Shown piece after piece: positions 24,748 to 32,732 of a DNA stretch of 64,000 nucleotides (position 1 is its first letter; each line of letters starts with the position of its first letter). The notes below the pieces were generated by a model. That model had not been told where the DNA came from. It saw nothing but the letters and a program-made list of their open reading frames with translations, and did not search any database. The position numbers and the translations under genes were made by a program. Source of the DNA: Stutzerimonas stutzeri (GTDB lineage Bacteria > Pseudomonadota > Gammaproteobacteria > Pseudomonadales > Pseudomonadaceae); assembly GCF_024451105.1 (NCBI RefSeq), contig NZ_JANGEY010000004.1:186001-250000 (forward strand). The letters run 5' to 3'.

Positions 24748-26443
24748 GGTTGATCTCCTCCAGCGAGGTACGCCCCTCGCGCACCAGCTCCAGCGCCGAC
24801 TCGCGCAGCAGGCGCAGGCCGCGGCGGCGCGCCAGTTCCTTGAGGCGGGCGACCGGCTGGCGCTCGACGATCGTCTGCCGCAGCTCGTCGTCGAGCAGCA
24901 GCAGCTCGGCGATGGCGGTGCGCCCGCGAAAGCCGGTGCCGCGGCAGAGGCCGCAGCCGCAGCCCTGCACGAAGCGGTAGTCGCCGATCTGTTCGGGGTC
25001 GAGCCCCGAGGCCTGCAGCAGCTCGCGGTCGGGGCTGGCCGGCTGGGCGCAGCCGGGACAGACCAGGCGGATCAGGCGCTGGGCGAGAATGCCGTTGAGC
25101 GCGGAGACGAAGCTGTAGGGGTCGACCTCCATCTGCACGAAGCGGCCGATCACGTCGAACACGTTGTTGGCGTGGATGGTGGTGAACACCAGGTGGCCGG
25201 TGAGCGCCGACTGCACGGCGATCTGCGCGGTGTCCGGATCGCGGATCTCGCCGACCATGATCCGGTCCGGGTCGTGGCGCAGGATCGAGCGCAGGCCGCG
25301 GGCGAAGGTCAGGCCCTTCTTCTCGTTGACCGGGATCTGCAGCACACCGGGGAGCTGGTACTCCACCGGATCCTCGATGGTGATGATCTTGTCGACGCCG
25401 CGGTTGATCTCGCTGATCAGCGCGTACAGCGTGGTGGTCTTGCCGCTGCCGGTCGGCCCGGTGACCAGCACCATGCCGTAGGGCTCGCCGGCCAGGCGGC
25501 GCAGGGTGCGCATGGTCGGTGCGTCGAAGCCCAGCGCCTCCAGACGCACGCCGCTGATCCGGTCGCCGAGGTCCTGCTTGTCGAGCACCCGCAGCACCGC
25601 GTCCTCGCCGTGGATGCTCGGCATGATCGACACCCGGAAGTCGATCTGCCGACCCTTGATGCCCACCTTGAAGCGCCCGTCCTGCGGTACGCGCTTCTCG
25701 GCGATGTCCAGCTCGGCCATCACCTTGATCCGCGAGATGACCTGCTCGGCGACCTCCGTCCCCGCCACCCGGCCGACACCGTTGAGCACGCCGTCGATGC
25801 GGTACTTGATCGCCAGACCGTGGCCGGTGACGCTCAGGTGGATGTCGCTGGCGTGCATCTTCAGGGCGTCGTAGAGGGTCGAGTCGACCAGCTTGACCAC
25901 CACGCTGGCGTCCTCGCTGATCCGCGCCAGCGACAGGGTTTCCTCCGCCACCGCCTCGCCGCCGACTTCCGCCGTGCCGGCCAGCGACTCGACCGCGAGA
26001 AAGTCCTCCTCCTGACGCGCCAGCCAGGCCGCCAGGTCGGCCGGATGCACCAGGTACAGCGGCGCGCCGCACAGCTGCTCGTCGATCCAGGCCAGACGCG
26101 GCGCCTCGAAGGGATCGCAGAACACCCCGAGCGCCTCGCCGTCGCGCTCGACCAGGGCGAATTCGCGCTTGAGCGCCTGGGCCAGCGACACCCGCTCGAA
26201 GCGCGGGGCGCAGGCGAACAGCGCCGCACCATCCAGCACCGGGTAGCGCAGGGTAGCCCCCAGTCGACGGGTGAACACCGCAGGCTCCGCACCGCTCAGC
26301 TCCTCCAGCTCGTCGAGCATCCGCCGACCGCTGGCCGCGGCGCGCGCGCGGGCGGCCTGCAGCACGGCGGTCTCGATAAGCGCCGCCGCAGGCTGGAGGC
26401 AGGCATCCGGCACGGATGCGTTGGCAGGCAGGGTTCTCTCCAT
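24728..26443 (-). CDS. Type II secretion / pilus assembly ATPase (GspE/PilB-like)
   Basis: A 571-residue cytoplasmic ATPase. The N-terminal T2SSE_N-like domain (about 60-165) is followed by the motor domain with Walker A GPTGSGKTTT, Asp box (ITIEDPVEYQLPGVLQIPVN), Walker B-type RHDPDRIMVGEIRD and His box (TGHLVFTTIHANN). A tetracysteine zinc site (CPGC ... CGLC) lies towards the C terminus. Start ATG at 26443 follows GAGGGAG. It lies 59 bp after the receiver gene and overlaps the PilM-like gene. It powers pseudopilus growth with GspF, whose gene is 13 kb away at 39917. Confidence 0.92.
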   Translation of the reverse strand: MERTLPANASVPDACLQPAAALIETAVLQAARARAAASGRRMLDELEELSGAEPAVFTRRLGATLRYPVLDGAALFACAPRFERVSLAQALKREFALVERDGEALGVFCDPFEAPRLAWIDEQLCGAPLYLVHPADLAAWLARQEEDFLAVESLAGTAEVGGEAVAEETLSLARISEDASVVVKLVDSTLYDALKMHASDIHLSVTGHGLAIKYRIDGVLNGVGRVAGTEVAEQVISRIKVMAELDIAEKRVPQDGRFKVGIKGRQIDFRVSIMPSIHGEDAVLRVLDKQDLGDRISGVRLEALGFDAPTMRTLRRLAGEPYGMVLVTGPTGSGKTTTLYALISEINRGVDKIITIEDPVEYQLPGVLQIPVNEKKGLTFARGLRSILRHDPDRIMVGEIRDPDTAQIAVQSALTGHLVFTTIHANNVFDVIGRFVQMEVDPYSFVSALNGILAQRLIRLVCPGCAQPASPDRELLQASGLDPEQIGDYRFVQGCGCGLCRGTGFRGRTAIAELLLLDDELRQTIVERQPVARLKELARRRGLRLLRESALELVREGRTSLEEINRVTFVA

Positions 26444-26502
26444 AGCAGGCTCCCTCTTCGGCGCCTCCGCCACGCTGGCTGCGGATGGCGCTCGGCCGGC
26501 CC

Positions 26503-26901
26503 TCAGCGGGGCGCGGCTTGCGTCCCGAGCACCCGGGCGGCCAGATCCGCCAGGGCGAAGGGTTTGAACAGCACATGCGCGATACCGCGCCGACGCACCT
26601 CCTCGCTGACCCTGCTGCCCGGGTGTCCGGTGATCAGCACGCAGGGACACCGGCAGCCGGCGCGGCGCAGGGCGTCGAGCACCGCGAAACCGTCCATGTC
26701 CGGCAGGTTGTAGTCGAGCACCAGCACGTCCGGAGCGAACTCGCGGCCCTGGGCGATGGCGGCGGCGCCGTCGCCGCTCACCCGCACCTCGCCGCCCATG
26801 GCCGACAGGTAGATGCCGATGTTCTGCGCCAGGGTCGGCTCGTCCTCGACGACCAGGACCCTGGGCGCCGGACGGATCGTGGTGAAAGCATCCAAGGTCA
26901 T
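26503..26901 (-). CDS. Single-domain response regulator (receiver only)
   Basis: A 132-residue stand-alone receiver: acidic pocket VVEDE (about 17-21), phospho-acceptor in VLVLDYNLPDMDGF (Asp near 63), Thr/Ser switch ITGHPG and Lys in LFKPF. No output or DNA-binding domain follows. It heads the secretion operon behind a sigma-54-type promoter and is separated from gspE by 59 bp. A CheY-like protein at this place may tune the secretion machine or feed a phosphorelay; the partner kinase is not visible. Confidence 0.87.
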   Translation of the reverse strand: MTLDAFTTIRPAPRVLVVEDEPTLAQNIGIYLSAMGGEVRVSGDGAAAIAQGREFAPDVLVLDYNLPDMDGFAVLDALRRAGCRCPCVLITGHPGSRVSEEVRRRGIAHVLFKPFALADLAARVLGTQAAPR

Positions 26902-27000
26902 GACTCCGCTACGTGAGCTCCGGGGCATCCGTCGTCTTGGCCGCGTCCTGGCATCGATACCCACAGCCATCGCCGACCGGCATCGCGCCCTCTCCCCCAC

Positions 27001-27015
27001 GCACGCTCCATGCCA
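27001..27015 (-). promoter_or_regulatory. Sigma-54 promoter of the secretion operon
   Basis: On the minus strand TGGCAT-GGAGC-GTGC matches TGGCAY-N5-TTGC at all but one base of the -12 element, with correct spacing. It lies 100 bp before the receiver start. Its -24 element and first two spacer bases (TGGCATGG) are the same as in the promoter before the multicopper oxidase gene. Confidence 0.7.
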
Positions 27016-27138
27016 TCTTCCCCGCCTCCGCCACCCGCTCGCAGGCCTCTGATTCGCAAGGAGAAACGGGCGCGGGCGCAAGTCCGGTGGAGAGCCCGGT
27101 GCGGCAGGCCGGGGGAAACCGCCGGCACTCCCCCCAGC

Positions 27139-27160
27139 CTTTCCCCGAAAGTGGGGAAAG
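27139..27160. promoter_or_regulatory. Palindrome CTTTCCCC-N6-GGGGAAAG (putative enhancer site A)
   Basis: Perfect 8-bp arms around GAAAGT, 124 bp upstream of the -24 element of the secretion-operon promoter. The same core, CCCC-N6-GGGG, recurs before the two other sigma-54 promoters of the locus. It stands five bases after the SurA-N-like gene, so a terminator role was considered, but no T-run follows on either strand. Confidence 0.6.
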
Positions 27161-27165
27161 CCGTC

Positions 27166-27801
27166 CTAGGGCATACGCTCGATGCGCGCCACGCTGCGCA
27201 GACGCTCCAGCGCCGCCTGCCGCGCCTGGGCGCTGCGCCGCTCCAGCAGCAGCCGACGCGCCAGCGTCCGCTGCTGCGCCGCGTCGGCGTCCGGCGCCTG
27301 CGCGCGCAAGGCCAGGTAGAGGCGCTGCACCTCGGCTTCGTCGACCTCGAGCGGGCCGGCCAGTTGCTCGAGCATCCGCCCGGCGGCGATCTCGCGACGC
27401 AGGTACTCGGCGTAGCCGGCCTCGTCGAAGCCGGCCTGCCGCAGGCGCCGCGCGAAGCTCTCCGGATCGGCAAAGCGCGCCGCCAGCCGGGTGCGGCGGC
27501 GCTCCACTTCGGCCGGCTCGACCCTCAGGCCGCGGCGCACGGCCTCCTGCCAGAGCAGCTCCTTGTCGATCAGCTGCTCCAGCGCCTCGCGGCGCAGACG
27601 CTGGTACACCGAAGGATTGCGGATCTGCGCTACACTGCGGCGCCGTTCGCGCAGGTAGTCCTCGAAGTGCCGCTCGAGACGGAAGCGGCTGATCTCCACG
27701 CCGTTGACCCGCGCGACGCTGCCGTACTCGCCGGCTGCCGTCTCCCGCCCGAGCGCCAGGGCCAGCAGCACAGCGAGCGCCGCGCAGATGCCGCGCTTCA
27801 C
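27166..27801 (-). CDS. SurA N-terminal-like exported protein
   Basis: A 211-residue exported protein: signal peptide (MKRGICAALAVLLALALG) then a helical domain with the SurA/PpiD chaperone pattern VARVNGVEISRFRLERHFEDYL and RREALEQLIDKELLWQEAVRRG. The parvulin PPIase domain that normally follows is missing; only another helical stretch is present. So a periplasmic chaperone without isomerase activity is the likely reading. Start is a GTG overlapping the upstream stop (GTGA) with GGAGG just before. Last gene of the oxidase operon; it may help fold the giant secreted oxidase (inference). Confidence 0.75.
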   Translation of the reverse strand: MKRGICAALAVLLALALGRETAAGEYGSVARVNGVEISRFRLERHFEDYLRERRRSVAQIRNPSVYQRLRREALEQLIDKELLWQEAVRRGLRVEPAEVERRRTRLAARFADPESFARRLRQAGFDEAGYAEYLRREIAAGRMLEQLAGPLEVDEAEVQRLYLALRAQAPDADAAQQRTLARRLLLERRSAQARQAALERLRSVARIERMP

Positions 27802-29339
27802 GGCGCCTCCAGCCGCTGGTAACGGCCGGTGGGCCGGAAGCGGCGCTGCGCCAGGTCCACCGCGACGATGTGCGCGCCCGGCGCGCCGACCCGCTGCCCC
27901 GGACCGAAGCCCAGCGGCGGAGTGAGGCCGGTATGGAAGGCGTGCAGGTTCTCCAGGGCGTTCACCAGCCGCTCCCGGCTGGCGTCGCGGCCGGCCCGGC
28001 CGAGGCCCTCGGCCAGTACCAGCGCGGCGCTGTAGGCGCCCACCTGCAGCACCGTGTGACGCGGGTCCAGGCCGCTGCGGCGGCGCAGCGTCTGCAGCGC
28101 CTCGGCGCCGGTCGCCGTCCAGTCGCTCGGCAGGAACGGATAGGCGAGCAGCAGCCGCCCGGCGAACGCCGGCGCCAGGTCCAGCGCCCCGCCGGAAACC
28201 TGTCCGGCCGCGGCGAACACCCAGGGCCGGCTCTGCGCCGCCGCCAGCGCGCCGCTCAGCTCGACCAGGGCCTGCGCATTGCCGAGCCAGAACAGCGCCT
28301 TTACCCCGTCCGACGGCGGCAGTCCGGCAAGCGCCCCCGGCGAATAGCCGAGCAGACGCACCCGCGTCCAGCCGCTCGCCTGCAGGTGCCTCTGAAGCGC
28401 GGCGGCCAGGGCCTGCTGGCGCGCCTCGTCGGGATGGACGATCAGCGTCTCGCCGGGCCCCTCCGGCAGCTCGCCGCGGGCATAGTCGGCGAGGGCGAAC
28501 AGCTGCTCGCGCGGGCCCGGCAGCGGCTCGAACAGCAGCGGACTGCGCGCGGCGGCGAGCTGGACCAGCGGCCCGACCAGCGGCACCCCGGCAGGCTCCA
28601 GCAGACGCGGGTAGTGCTCCTCCAGCAACGGGGCGAAGGGCGCGAGCAGGGCGAACACGTCACCGCCGTCGAGCAGCCCCGCCAGCGCCGCCTCGGCGCT
28701 GGCGAGGTCGCCCCCCGGATCGGCGACCACCAGTTCGAGGCGCCGGCCATGGATGCCGCCGGCCTCGTTGATGGCGGCGAACGCGCCCTCGAGCAGCGCC
28801 TCGATCCGCCGTCCCAGCGGCGCCAGCGGCCCGCTGCCCGGCAGCAGGGTGCCCAGGCGCACCACCCGTTCGTGCAGCCCGGGGTCGCGATCGTCCTCGA
28901 GGCGCCGGAGGTAGGCGACGAGATTGGCCAGGTCGCGCGGCGACATGACGAAGCGCGGCATCGCCGGGTCGAGGCGCTTGCCGGCCGGATCGAGCCCCGC
29001 GCGCAGGGCGCGCGCCAGGCTCCTGGCGTCGTAGGGCGGACGGTCCGGGCGCGAGCCGTGGGGCATGGTCAGGCGCCGCCAGGTGATGTCCGGCGGACGT
29101 ACCCCGCCTTCGGCCCGCCCGCGGCCATCGCGACCGTGACAGCCGGCACAGGGCAGCGCGCTGGCCGGCAGCAGGCTGCCGGCGGCGCCGACGCGGGCGT
29201 AGACGACGCTGGCGTTGCTGCCGATGCCCTGCAGATAGAGGCGCTTGCCGGCCGCTTCGGCGGGCGTCAGCTCCAGCGCCCGGGCCCCGCCGACCCAGCC
29301 GAGCAGTGCGCACAGCAGCCAGAACCAGCCGCAACGCAT
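27798..29339 (-). CDS. Cytochrome c / periplasmic solute-binding protein fusion
   Basis: A 513-residue periplasmic protein. After a signal peptide (start MRCGWFWLLCALLGW) comes a class I cytochrome c domain with heme motif CAGCH and a later Met in AMPRFVMSPRDLANLVAYL as likely sixth ligand. About 145-513 is a type I periplasmic binding fold of the branched-chain amino-acid receptor class (INEAGGIHGRRLELVVADPG, near the fold's start). No ABC permease is nearby, so transport is unlikely; a redox sensor or electron shuttle is more plausible. The ATG at 29339 is picked because the signal peptide starts there; one 39 bp upstream is possible. It is 48 bp after the first Sco gene's stop. Confidence 0.82.
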   Translation of the reverse strand: MRCGWFWLLCALLGWVGGARALELTPAEAAGKRLYLQGIGSNASVVYARVGAAGSLLPASALPCAGCHGRDGRGRAEGGVRPPDITWRRLTMPHGSRPDRPPYDARSLARALRAGLDPAGKRLDPAMPRFVMSPRDLANLVAYLRRLEDDRDPGLHERVVRLGTLLPGSGPLAPLGRRIEALLEGAFAAINEAGGIHGRRLELVVADPGGDLASAEAALAGLLDGGDVFALLAPFAPLLEEHYPRLLEPAGVPLVGPLVQLAAARSPLLFEPLPGPREQLFALADYARGELPEGPGETLIVHPDEARQQALAAALQRHLQASGWTRVRLLGYSPGALAGLPPSDGVKALFWLGNAQALVELSGALAAAQSRPWVFAAAGQVSGGALDLAPAFAGRLLLAYPFLPSDWTATGAEALQTLRRRSGLDPRHTVLQVGAYSAALVLAEGLGRAGRDASRERLVNALENLHAFHTGLTPPLGFGPGQRVGAPGAHIVAVDLAQRRFRPTGRYQRLEAP

Positions 29340-29387
29340 CCGCCCCGGCAACCGGCACCCGCCTCGCCTGGCCGCCATGCGCGCGAC

Positions 29388-30011
29388 TCAGCGCCGCGGC
29401 GCCGGCGCGGCCAGCAGCCGCAGGCGCTCGGCGATGGCCGCCACCGGCGCATCCGGGCGGATCTTGCTCCAGCGCTTGTTGGCCACATCGCCGGCGATCA
29501 GCAGCGTGGAGTGCTCCTCGGGACTGCGCGACAGCTGGCCGAGCCGGGACAGCACCAGCCCGACCCCATCCTGCTCGCCGGTAAGGAAGACCCAGTTGGC
29601 GGAGTCGGCGCCATGCTTGCGTGCATAGGCCTTGAGGGCCTGCGGCGAGTCGTGCTGCGGATCGCTGCTCAACGAGACGAAGTGCACCCGCGCCGCCCGC
29701 TCGCCGAGCGCGGCACGCACTTCGGCCAGCTTGCGGGTGATCAGCGGACAGGCGTCCTCGCAGCGGGTGAAGACGACGTTGAGCAGCACCACCCGGCCGG
29801 CCAGCACGTCGCTGTAGAAGCGCAGCTCGCGGCCGTCCTGGTCGAGCATCCGGGTGTCGGTGAAGTAGCTGCGCGCCTCCAGGTCGACCGCGGTCGGCGG
29901 CTGGACCGACGCCCCCCCGACGGCCACCCGGGGATGTGCCTCGTGGGCCCGGGCAGTGCCCACCAGCAGACAGGCGACCAACGCAGCCGCCAGCCAGTCG
30001 TGACAGTTCAT
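29388..30011 (-). CDS. SCO1/SenC-family copper chaperone (second copy)
   Basis: A 207-residue thioredoxin-fold protein with an N-terminal signal peptide or anchor (LAAALVACLLVGTARA), the copper-binding CxxxCP motif in FTRCEDACPLI, and the third ligand His in SPEEHSTLLI. Sco proteins deliver copper to, or reduce cysteines of, cuproenzymes. With no cytochrome oxidase gene nearby, the neighbouring multicopper oxidase is the natural client. GGGGGAGG precedes the ATG, which overlaps the end of the other Sco gene by 4 bp. A two-residue difference from the first copy's motif (CTTVC) suggests division of labour. Confidence 0.88.
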   Translation of the reverse strand: MNCHDWLAAALVACLLVGTARAHEAHPRVAVGGASVQPPTAVDLEARSYFTDTRMLDQDGRELRFYSDVLAGRVVLLNVVFTRCEDACPLITRKLAEVRAALGERAARVHFVSLSSDPQHDSPQALKAYARKHGADSANWVFLTGEQDGVGLVLSRLGQLSRSPEEHSTLLIAGDVANKRWSKIRPDAPVAAIAERLRLLAAPAPRR

Positions 30012-30664
30012 GGCCGTGCCTCCCCCTGCATGGCATGGGCGTGCGCCCCGTGCCGAGCGCGCGCGGCGGCCAGCGCGTCGACCCGCGCCAGCAGCACGGC
30101 GGGATCGGCGAAGCCGTAGTAGCGCCGCCATTCGCCGCTGCGCCCGTCGCCGACCATGATCAGCGGCGGATGGGCGGCGAAGTCGGCCGACCAGGCGCCG
30201 AAGCCCTGCAGGGCCGCGGTCACCGCCGGCAGCGAGCCGGTCAGCCAGCTCCAGCCCGGCCCGGCCCGGTAGCGTTCGGCCTGCTCGCGCAGCCGCTGCG
30301 GGGTGTCGCGCAGCGGATCGACGCTCAGCGACACCAGCTGCACCTCACCGCCGGCGCGCGCGCCGAGCGCGGTCTGGAGCTTCTGCATGATCGCCGAGAC
30401 CACCGGGCATACCGTGGTGCAACTGGTGTAGACGAAGCCGATCACCACGATGCGTTCGCCGACCACGTCCTCCCTGAGTCGCTGCGGGCGCTCGTGCTGG
30501 TCGATCAGCCAGGCCTCGGCCAGCTGCACCCGGGCGCTCTCGGCCGCGCGCGGTGCCGCCGCCGGATGGCCGGCATGCGGGTCGCTCGCCAGAGCCGGCG
30601 CGGCGCCCAGCGCCAGCAGGCCGGCCAGCGACAGCGACAGGCCGGGACGATGCGTTCGATGCAT
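30008..30664 (-). CDS. SCO1/SenC-family copper chaperone (first copy)
   Basis: A 218-residue Sco-type protein: signal peptide (MHRTHRPGLSLSLAGLLALG), a His-rich linker (DPHAGHPAAAP), copper motif CTTVCP in GFVYTSCTTVCPVVS, and the downstream His in DFAAHPPLIMVGD. A second His cluster closes the protein (RHGAHAHAM), which could store Cu. It follows the propeller gene by 32 bp and overlaps the second Sco gene. As there, I infer metalation of the large multicopper oxidase in the periplasm. Confidence 0.88.
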   Translation of the reverse strand: MHRTHRPGLSLSLAGLLALGAAPALASDPHAGHPAAAPRAAESARVQLAEAWLIDQHERPQRLREDVVGERIVVIGFVYTSCTTVCPVVSAIMQKLQTALGARAGGEVQLVSLSVDPLRDTPQRLREQAERYRAGPGWSWLTGSLPAVTAALQGFGAWSADFAAHPPLIMVGDGRSGEWRRYYGFADPAVLLARVDALAAARARHGAHAHAMQGEARP

Positions 30665-30696
30665 GGCTGTTTCCCCTCCGGGCGCGCCGCGCCCGT

Positions 30697-32691
30697 TCAG
30701 CGGTTGTCTTCCGCGGCCGGCGCCGGCCGGACGCGCAGGCTGGCGTAGGGCTGCTCGCCGAACGCCAGGCCCAGCGACTCGGCGCCGACGTGCAGGTACC
30801 AGGCGCCGGCTTCCGGCAGCTCCAGGGTCGCCTCGTAGAAGCCGTCGCCCAGCTCGCGCGCCGCCGCCTCGCGCGGCCGCGACGCCGGGGCGAGGAAGTA
30901 GCGCACGCGCAGATCGTCCACCCCGCGGCGCGGCTCGTCGGCCGCGCCCTGCAGCACGCGCAGGCGCGCCACCAGCGGCGCGCCGGCGGTCGCCGCCGCA
31001 CCGTCGAGCAGGAACTCCACCCGCGGCGTGCTGCGCTGCTGCGCCAGATACGGGTCGGCCTGCACCTCGGCGACGAAGCAGTGGGCGATCTGCGGCTGGT
31101 TGAGCATCACCGCCACCTCGAAACGGCCGGCCGCCGGCAGCTTGACCCGTGCGCCGAACACGCCCGGCTCCAGCTCCTGCAGGCTGCGGTCGACGACGGC
31201 CACCGCCCGCGCGCTGTGGCCGCGGTTGGGATAGCCGGACATCGGGGCGTTCATGCCTTCCATGTAGAAGTAGGTGGTGTTGTCCACCGGATTGACCACG
31301 AACACCGCCGCCTCGCCGCGCGCGCCGGCCAGGCTCTGCGCCAGCGGCAGCGCGCCGGCCAGCTTGGGCGCCGCGGGGCCGGCGTCGAACCCCAGGACCC
31401 CGGGCGGACGCTCGCCGCCCAGGCCGGCCAGGTCGACCATGCTGACCCGCGGCGAGGCCAGGCCGCGGATGTAGGCGAAGGCGCGGCTGAAGGCGATCTG
31501 CCAGGGCTCGGCGGAGACCGTCAGGGTGTGCAGCACCCGATCGCTGGCGGCGTCGATCACCGTGGCGCTGTCCTCCAGGGTGTTGAGCACGAAGGCGTAG
31601 CGGCCGTCCGGAGTGAAGCGCAGCGGACCGATGCCGCGCTGCAGGTCGATGCGACGCCGCAGCGCGAGGCTGTCGGCGTCGATCACGCTGACCGTGCCGC
31701 CCTGCCCGTCGCTGACGTAGACCGCCCGCGCCAGCGGCGAGAAGGCCACCGCCAGCGGATGGGCGCCGACGGGGATATCCGCCAGGCGCTCGAGGCGATC
31801 GACGTCGAACACCGTCAGGCGGCCGGCGTCGCGGCTGCTGACGAAGGCGCGCCGCGAGTCGGCGCTGAAGGCGATCTCGTGATGGCCGCCGCCGGTACGG
31901 GCGCTCAGCACCGGCTGCAGGGTGCGGGTATCGATCGCCGTCACCCCGCCGTGCGCCGCGTCGCGCGCGTTGTTGCCGACCCACAGGTAGCGGCCGTCGG
32001 GCTGCAGGGCGACGCGCACCGGTTCGCGTCCGGCGGGGACGCTGGCCAGCACGCGGAAGTGCTCGGTATCGACCACCGCCACCTCGTCGACATCCGGCAT
32101 GGAGACGTACAGCCGCTTGCCGTCGGCGCTGGCCACCCAGTCCATCGGCGGCCGGCGCAGGGGGATGCGGGTCAGGGTGCTGGTGACGCCGCCGACCATG
32201 GTGAGCGGGTCGATCACCGTGATGCTCGGGTCCTGGTTGAGGACGAACAGGTAGTAGCTGTTCAGGTCGAGGGTCGGCCGCACGCCCGGCAGCCCCTTGA
32301 GGTACAGGCCGATGCGCGCCTTGCAGGCGGTCGCCGCCTGGCCGTCGGCGGCGACCGCGGCCTGGTCGAGCCAGGCGCCGGGCACCTGGCCCTGCAGGGG
32401 AGCCCCGGAGACCGCGTCGCTGAGCCGAAACCGCAGCTCGGCGAAGCCGCCTTCGACCAGTGCGCCGCCCGCCTCGGCGCGCGCCTCGAAGTCGATCGCC
32501 ACGCCGTCGCGCACCACCCGGCCGCTGGCGGCCGCCGGCCGGCGCTCGGCCGGCTCCGGCGACGGCGCCAGCCCGGCCCGCTCGGCGCCGCCGCGCAGGC
32601 CCGCCAGCAGGCCGCCCAGCAGCGCCAGCACCAGCAGCGCGGCCAGGCCCACCGGCAGCGCGCCCCTCCAGTCCGAGCCCGTGCATTTCAC
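30697..32691 (-). CDS. Membrane-anchored YVTN-type beta-propeller protein
   Basis: A 664-residue protein with one N-terminal membrane helix (ALPVGLAALLVLALLGGLLAGL), a beta-rich segment, then repeated propeller blades of the YncE/YVTN type (GKRLYVSMPDVDEVAVVDTE, DGRYLWVGNNARDAAHGGV, SRRAFVSSRDAGRLTVFDVD, ARAVYVSDGQGGTVSVIDAD). A C-terminal Ig-like domain of about 150 residues ends it. Such proteins appear beside multicopper oxidases and cytochromes; the activity is unknown. GTG start with GGAGG upstream, 41 bp after the oxidase stop. Probably faces the periplasm and may scaffold or bind the metal oxidase. Confidence 0.82.
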   Translation of the reverse strand: MKCTGSDWRGALPVGLAALLVLALLGGLLAGLRGGAERAGLAPSPEPAERRPAAASGRVVRDGVAIDFEARAEAGGALVEGGFAELRFRLSDAVSGAPLQGQVPGAWLDQAAVAADGQAATACKARIGLYLKGLPGVRPTLDLNSYYLFVLNQDPSITVIDPLTMVGGVTSTLTRIPLRRPPMDWVASADGKRLYVSMPDVDEVAVVDTEHFRVLASVPAGREPVRVALQPDGRYLWVGNNARDAAHGGVTAIDTRTLQPVLSARTGGGHHEIAFSADSRRAFVSSRDAGRLTVFDVDRLERLADIPVGAHPLAVAFSPLARAVYVSDGQGGTVSVIDADSLALRRRIDLQRGIGPLRFTPDGRYAFVLNTLEDSATVIDAASDRVLHTLTVSAEPWQIAFSRAFAYIRGLASPRVSMVDLAGLGGERPPGVLGFDAGPAAPKLAGALPLAQSLAGARGEAAVFVVNPVDNTTYFYMEGMNAPMSGYPNRGHSARAVAVVDRSLQELEPGVFGARVKLPAAGRFEVAVMLNQPQIAHCFVAEVQADPYLAQQRSTPRVEFLLDGAAATAGAPLVARLRVLQGAADEPRRGVDDLRVRYFLAPASRPREAAARELGDGFYEATLELPEAGAWYLHVGAESLGLAFGEQPYASLRVRPAPAAEDNR

Positions 32692-32732
32692 TGCGCTGCC
32701 CTCCTCCGTCGCTCGCGGCCGGCGGCCCGGCC

